Part shown: positions 33,495-37,678 of the stretch, in pieces
Numbering within the stretch: the first letter of the stretch is position 1
How the letters are laid out: the number at the start of each line of letters is the position of its first letter
From: an uncultured Erythrobacteraceae bacterium
GTDB lineage: Bacteria > Pseudomonadota > Alphaproteobacteria > Sphingomonadales > Sphingomonadaceae
Assembly (NCBI GenBank): GCA_946482075.1
Contig: CAMLQG010000026.1
Coordinates: 1 to 37,678 of the forward strand
Direction: 5' to 3'
Length of the DNA: 37,678 nt
Program-made: the position numbers and the translations under genes
Notes under the pieces: model-generated
What the model was told of the DNA's origin: nothing
Seen by the model: the letters and a program-made list of their open reading frames with translations, nothing else
The model's database searches: none

Positions 33495-34226
33495 ATGCGC
33501 GTCATCTTCAGCCGGAAGGGTTTCGACACGGGATCGGGAGGCGCACCCTCGCCGATCATTGACGGCGGGCCGGTTTCGCTGCCCATCCCGACCAAGCGTC
33601 GGTCGACCACCTGCTATGGCGACCTCGGGCTCGGCGAAACGGTTGCCCGGGTTACCAGGGGACGGATCGGCGCGGACCACCTGTGTCACGAGGACCCCAT
33701 GTTCTTCGACGACCGCTGCCTGTTCGGCCAATGCGGCGCGGCGCAGTCGCACCTGCGTCGCCAGGGCGTAGGCAGGGGCGACGTATTTCTGTTTTTCGGC
33801 CTCTTCTCGGCCGACGGTACTCGCGAACGGCATCACCGCATATATGGCTACATGCGCGTGGCGGAGATGATCGAGGGACCCGACCTGCTGCCGCGACATC
33901 CTCTCGTCGCGGCGGCTCCTCGGCCCCATCCCCACGCGATCGGCGAGTGGAATGCTAACAATTGCATTTACGCGGGTCCCGGTCGTCTCGCCGTTAATGC
34001 CGATCCGCGCTTGCGTCTCACAACCACAGGCGGGCCGCTCCGGCTTTGGGATGTTCCCTGCTGGCTGGTCGAAACCGGGCTCAGCTATCATGGTCGCGCC
34101 GACCGCTGGCAGGAGGGAAACCGTCTGGAAGTTGTGTCGCGGGGGCAGGAATTCGTGACGGATGCCGGAGATCGCGAGGAACCGTGCTGCTGGCTGGAGG
34201 ATATCATCGGGATGATCGAGGGGTGA
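33495..34226 (+). CDS. Nucleotide modification-associated domain 3 (Nmad3) protein
   Basis: 243 aa. The start MRVIFSRKGFDTGSGGAPSP followed by SLPIPT is the Nmad3 hallmark ('RKGFDS..GG.PSPI...SLPIP'). Later HLCHEDPMFF, FGQCGAAQSHLRRQGV and GDVFLFFGLFS are also diagnostic. The family was defined by its link to genes that make or read modified DNA bases; its biochemistry is not established. The gene follows the DUF5818-like gene by 3 bases and overlaps Nmad2 by four bases. Confidence 0.87.
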   Translation: MRVIFSRKGFDTGSGGAPSPIIDGGPVSLPIPTKRRSTTCYGDLGLGETVARVTRGRIGADHLCHEDPMFFDDRCLFGQCGAAQSHLRRQGVGRGDVFLFFGLFSADGTRERHHRIYGYMRVAEMIEGPDLLPRHPLVAAAPRPHPHAIGEWNANNCIYAGPGRLAVNADPRLRLTTTGGPLRLWDVPCWLVETGLSYHGRADRWQEGNRLEVVSRGQEFVTDAGDREEPCCWLEDIIGMIEG

Positions 34227-34801
34227 CGCGGATATTCCGCTACATTCTACAAACCGATACCGGGATGGCGCCCTGTATAGACGCGGGTCGTCTCACACTG
34301 GCGACGTGCAAGCCCAAAATCCGGTCCAACGCCAAACCGGGTGATTGGGTTCTCGGTTTCTATCCGCGACCCTTTGAGCGTGGCCTTGTGGCATGGGCCG
34401 GGCGGATCGCGCGAAAGATTGAGGCCGGTGACTACGAACGCGAATTCCGCGGCCGGTCGGATGCCGTTTACCGTCAGAAGGCCGATGGCACCTTCAAGCG
34501 TCTTCGCCCGGACTATCACCCAGGCGCAAACGAGATCCGGAAGGATCTGTCAGCGCCGGCGCTTGTCTTCGACGAAGAGGCGACATGGTATTTCGGAGAT
34601 GAGCCACGGCAATTGCCAGATGGCCTGATTCATCTCACTGCCGGGGGCCAGGGCCACCGGGTGAATGGCGTCGATGAGGCCGATGGAGCCAGGTTGTTGG
34701 CATGGCTGGTCTCGGACTCGCCGCCAGGAATCATCGGTCGCCCGCGGCATGCCGATACTTTTGGTGGACGCGCGGCCGCCGGAAGGTCGACTAGATGTTG
34801 A
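34223..34801 (+). CDS. Nucleotide modification-associated domain 2 (Nmad2) protein
   Basis: 192 aa, GTG start overlapping the Nmad3 stop (GTGA). IFRYILQTDTGMAPC, LTLATCKPKIRSNAKPGDWV and LGFYPR follow the Nmad2 pattern ('YVVxxDxGxAPN..CTLAxCKPxIRxxAxxGDWIxG'). Later DEEATWYFGDEPRQLPD is also typical. Like Nmad3 it belongs to families tied to complex DNA base modification, with no proven reaction. Coupled translation with Nmad3 implies a joint role. A 109-base gap leads to the helicase. Confidence 0.85.
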   Translation: MTRIFRYILQTDTGMAPCIDAGRLTLATCKPKIRSNAKPGDWVLGFYPRPFERGLVAWAGRIARKIEAGDYEREFRGRSDAVYRQKADGTFKRLRPDYHPGANEIRKDLSAPALVFDEEATWYFGDEPRQLPDGLIHLTAGGQGHRVNGVDEADGARLLAWLVSDSPPGIIGRPRHADTFGGRAAAGRSTRC

Positions 34802-34910
34802 TCTATCCGTGTGGCGATCGCAGCAATGTTGCCTTAGGACTGCGCACCAGATGTCCGAGTGATTTTCGATGTTTCTGTAGTGTTTGTCAGTGAGTGATAG
34901 TGGGCGGGGC

Positions 34911-37664
34911 ATGAACGTTTTTGATCTCGATACAGATTTGATCACTCGCTACGAGCAGTTCGCCCGGTCTTTCACGACAATCCGGGCGGATGATCTGCGT
35001 CAGCAAATTGATGCTGTTTACGACAGTGAGAAGTTCTGGCCGGAGCCGCTTATTGGCTTGAATCCTCAATTCAAGCACGGTCGTTCGCTTGCGGAGCTGT
35101 CTACAGCGGGCGTGGTAGACCCTGCGCTTGAGCAGGTTTTTGCGCTTGGCCAGCCGCGGAGGGCCATCTCTCTCCACTGCCATCAAGACGAAGCCCTTAT
35201 GAAGGCACTTCAGCGCCGCAACTACATCGTCACGACAGGCACCGGATCGGGTAAATCTCTTTGTTTTTTCGTGCCCATCATCGATCGAATATTGAAGGCA
35301 CGCAGGGCCGGCGGCCCCCGAGGGACGCGGGCCATCGTGATCTATCCGATGAATGCACTGGCCAATTCTCAACGCGAAGAGCTTGAAAAGTTCATCGAAG
35401 GCTGCGGACTTCCGGCCGAGCTCCGCCCCACATTTGCTCGCTACACTGGACAAGAGCAGGACAGCGAAAGGAAGCGGGTCGCAGAGACCGCGCCCGATAT
35501 CATCCTTACTAATTTCATGATGCTCGAGCTCCTGATGACGCGGCAGGATGATCTCGATCGACAAGTCATCGAGAACATGAAAGGGCTAGAGTTCCTGGTT
35601 CTGGACGAGCTGCATACCTATCGCGGCCGGCAAGGAGCTGACGTCGCGATGTTGGTGCGACGGGTGCGCGAGCGCTTAGGCTCGGCCAATATGCTATGCA
35701 TCGGCACATCGGCAACGATGGCATCGGGAGAGCTCGATGCAGGCCGCAAGGCTGTTGCAGCGGTCGGCACGACGCTGTTCGGTAGCGTGGTCACTCCCGA
35801 GGACGTAATTACCGAAAGTCTGGTTCGCCGCACCGAGGGCCTCCCGACGGATGCTGCGCTTAAAGCGGCGGTTCTCACTGAAGTGATGCCGGTCGGTGCA
35901 GCTGCTTTTACCGATGATCCGCTTGCGTGCTGGATTGAGATGAACATTGGCCTCGATGGCGGTGAAACGTTGAAGCGGCGAACACCTCGTACCCTTACAA
36001 ATGCGGCGGACGACCTCGCAGCCACCTCCGGTTTAAGCGCAGTGCAGTGCCGTCAGGCTTTGGCAAATCGCCTCGTTGCGATGAGTGAATGCCGGGACGA
36101 GCGTGATCAGGCCTTCATGGCTTTCAAACTACATCGCTTTTTGTCGGGCGCCGGGAACGCGCATTCGACGATCGCTCCGGCCGGCAATCGGCGGGTTTCT
36201 CTCGCCGCTGAAAAGTTCGACCGCGAGGAGACCGAGTCACGCCTCTATCCTGTGTTTTTCTGCCGCGAGTGTGGGCAGGAAGTTCACAGCGTGTCGGTCG
36301 ATGCGACCGGTACAGTGGTTGCCCGCTCCATTGACGTCACTCCCCGCGAAGGAGTCAATGAAGACGGGCAGGAGCATGGCTTCGTCGTTCCCGATGCCAA
36401 GGGTGATTTGGCCTTTGCCGGTACTATCGACGACTATCCTGACAACTGGTTGGAGGTGACCGCAACTGGACAGCCACGGCTGAAGAGCAGCCATCGCGGC
36501 AAACACGAAGGTCGTATGATGCGGCTCGGCTCTAATGGCCGATATGCAGATGACGGATTGTTGTGCTGGTTTTTCCCTGGGGCTTTTCGCTTTTGCCCGC
36601 ATTGTAAGAACGAACCTCCGTCACAGGCTCGTGACATCAATAAGTTGGCCGGCTTGTCTGCTGAAGGCCGTAGTTCTGCCACCACCTTGATCACGTCTGC
36701 AGCGCTGGACTGGATGGAACAGGCCGGTGAGCCAATCGAAGCACATCGGCGCAAGCTGCTGGGGTTCACTGACAATCGGCAGGACGCTGCGCTCCAGTCC
36801 GGGCATTTTAATGACTTCATTTTCGTCACCCTCCTTCGCGGCGCCATGTTGCGAGCTGTCCGTACCGCAGGCGAAGATGGGTTGACCCATGAAGAGTTCG
36901 GCAACGCTCTGCGCAAAGCCTTAGGCTTTGATCCAGAGCAACGTGATCGGCGTTACGAGTGGATGTTAGACCCTGATCCGGTCAGCTTTTCAGCTCTGGA
37001 CGAAGCCAAGAAGGCAATTAATCGGGTCTTAGCACACCGGCTTTGGAACGACCTGAGGAGGGGGTGGCGGTTTACCAACCCCAACCTCGATCAGCTTAAC
37101 CTGATCAAGGTCGAATATCCAGGCATCGGATTGCTGGCTGCTGACCAGGTGGCGTGTTCGGGACAACACCGAGGTCGGATGAGTGACGCGGAACGTCGCG
37201 GTTTCGACCTCTTAGCGCAGATTTCTTCGGACCAGCGGCGCGAAATGTTCGTGCTGCTTTTCGATCATATGCGGCAGGGGTTGGCGATCGCTGTCGATGC
37301 TTTGGACCAGAACGAGCTTGAGGCAGTCGCGATGAAATCGCGGCAAGTGCTCAAAGATCCCTGGGCTATCGGGCAAGAGGAGCAGAACCACGACCTCAAT
37401 TATCAAACGACCCTGATCTTGGGTACCCAAGGCAGTAGGGTCGACCGGATTATCAGGATTTCCGGACGGAGCGTGCTTGCACGTCGTATCGCAAGGCAAG
37501 CGGGCGACATTGGCTTGCCCGACCGCGAGCCACTAATCGAAGCGATGCTTATAGCGGCTGGCCGCCATCAAATGGTCCGTGAGTTTGCCGCAGGTCCATT
37601 GGCGGGATGGCGGTTGGCCCCGGGTGTGAATCGGCCTGCAATATTGACCCCGGTTCTGGGGTAA
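34911..37664 (+). pseudogene. Large DExH helicase (YprA/DUF1998-type), truncated by an IS end
   Basis: 917 aa in the open frame, against roughly 1700 aa in the family as I recall it. Motif I is TTGTGSGKS (108-116), motif II DELH (232-235) and motif III GTSATM (265-270). A four-Cys zinc site is formed by C451/C454 (FCRECG) and C562/C565 (FCPHCK). LGFTDNRQDAALQSGHFNDF (617-636) opens the second motor half. Motifs V/VI and any DUF1998 region are missing. The native sequence seems to stop near residue 904; the last 13 residues come from what looks like an IS21 terminus. The ATG at 34911 (MNVFDLD) is preferred to a TTG at 34884. GC content is visibly lower than in the catabolic genes. Confidence 0.82.
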
Positions 37665-37678
37665 TCGGCGTCCAAAAT
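37625..37678. mobile_element. Left or right terminus of an IS21-family insertion sequence (partial)
   Basis: The last 54 bases begin TGTGAATCGGC and carry a repeated unit AATCGGC-N7-AT at 37629-37644 and 37663-37678, a 34-base period, with TTGACCCCGG..GGGGT between. This follows the pattern of alphaproteobacterial IS21 termini I recall (TGT.GATCAGCGTC..TGACCCC..GGGG..AATCAGCGTCCAAAAT). The transposase genes would lie beyond the window. Confidence 0.7.

Noticed and set aside
34911..37664. Complete DISARM or Druantia system
   Set aside because: Only a helicase N-terminal half is visible; no drmB, drmC or druA-D genes are present, so naming either system is not justified.

Overview
The window reads as chromosome of a high-GC alphaproteobacterium, most likely a sphingomonad (Sphingomonadales). 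The evidence is inference from the GC-rich codon use, several extragenic palindrome families I associate with sphingomonads (CCGTTCG..CTGAGC..TGTCGAAG, CGTCATCCCAGC.., CGTCATTGCGAGGAG..), a DUF4169 small protein, and a large CoA-dependent catabolic gene set. No rRNA, tRNA or CRISPR array was seen.

Region 1 (60-13562) is a catabolic cluster for a hydrophobic carboxylic acid or aromatic/alicyclic compound. It encodes a Rieske oxygenase alpha subunit, a double-domain CaiB-type CoA-transferase, a Gfo/Idh/MocA oxidoreductase, an enoyl-CoA hydratase translationally coupled to an acyl-CoA dehydrogenase, an alpha-methylacyl-CoA racemase with its H/D/E triad, an acyl-CoA ligase, an amidohydrolase-2 family enzyme, an SDR and a SnoaL/NTF2-like protein. 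Together they could activate an acid with CoA, invert an alpha-methyl centre and run beta-oxidation-like steps. The substrate cannot be read from the sequence.

Region 2 (13683-18532) is a MarR-controlled tripartite efflux operon: marR, a NodT-type outer-membrane lipoprotein, an EmrA-type adaptor and an EmrB-type DHA2 MFS pump. The first three genes overlap by ATGA, and a TTGC/GCAA operator array lies on the promoter.

Region 3 (18662-26537) is mixed chromosomal content: DUF4169, aldehyde dehydrogenase, a PepSY membrane protein with a small membrane partner, a small WYL-like protein, a frameshifted winged-helix/TPR regulator divergent from a tautomerase, cobyric acid synthase and an SDR.

Region 4 (26538-37678) looks like an accessory island. 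It opens with a cluster of GCAGGGAA / TTCCCTGC repeats. It then carries a large HTH-like hypothetical protein, a DinJ/RelB-ParE/RelE toxin-antitoxin pair with a possible third small gene, two tandem paralogous Myb/SANT-like proteins, a MerR-like regulator, a ParB-domain DNA methyltransferase with DUF5681 partner, an XRE regulator, and a run of a DUF5818-like gene, Nmad3 and Nmad2 (nucleotide-modification-associated families), followed by a large DExH helicase. The helicase is cut at its 3' end by what looks like the terminus of an IS21-family element at the window edge. The Nmad3-Nmad2-helicase neighbourhood, next to an unusual methyltransferase, is the best candidate for an undescribed DNA-modification or defence system.
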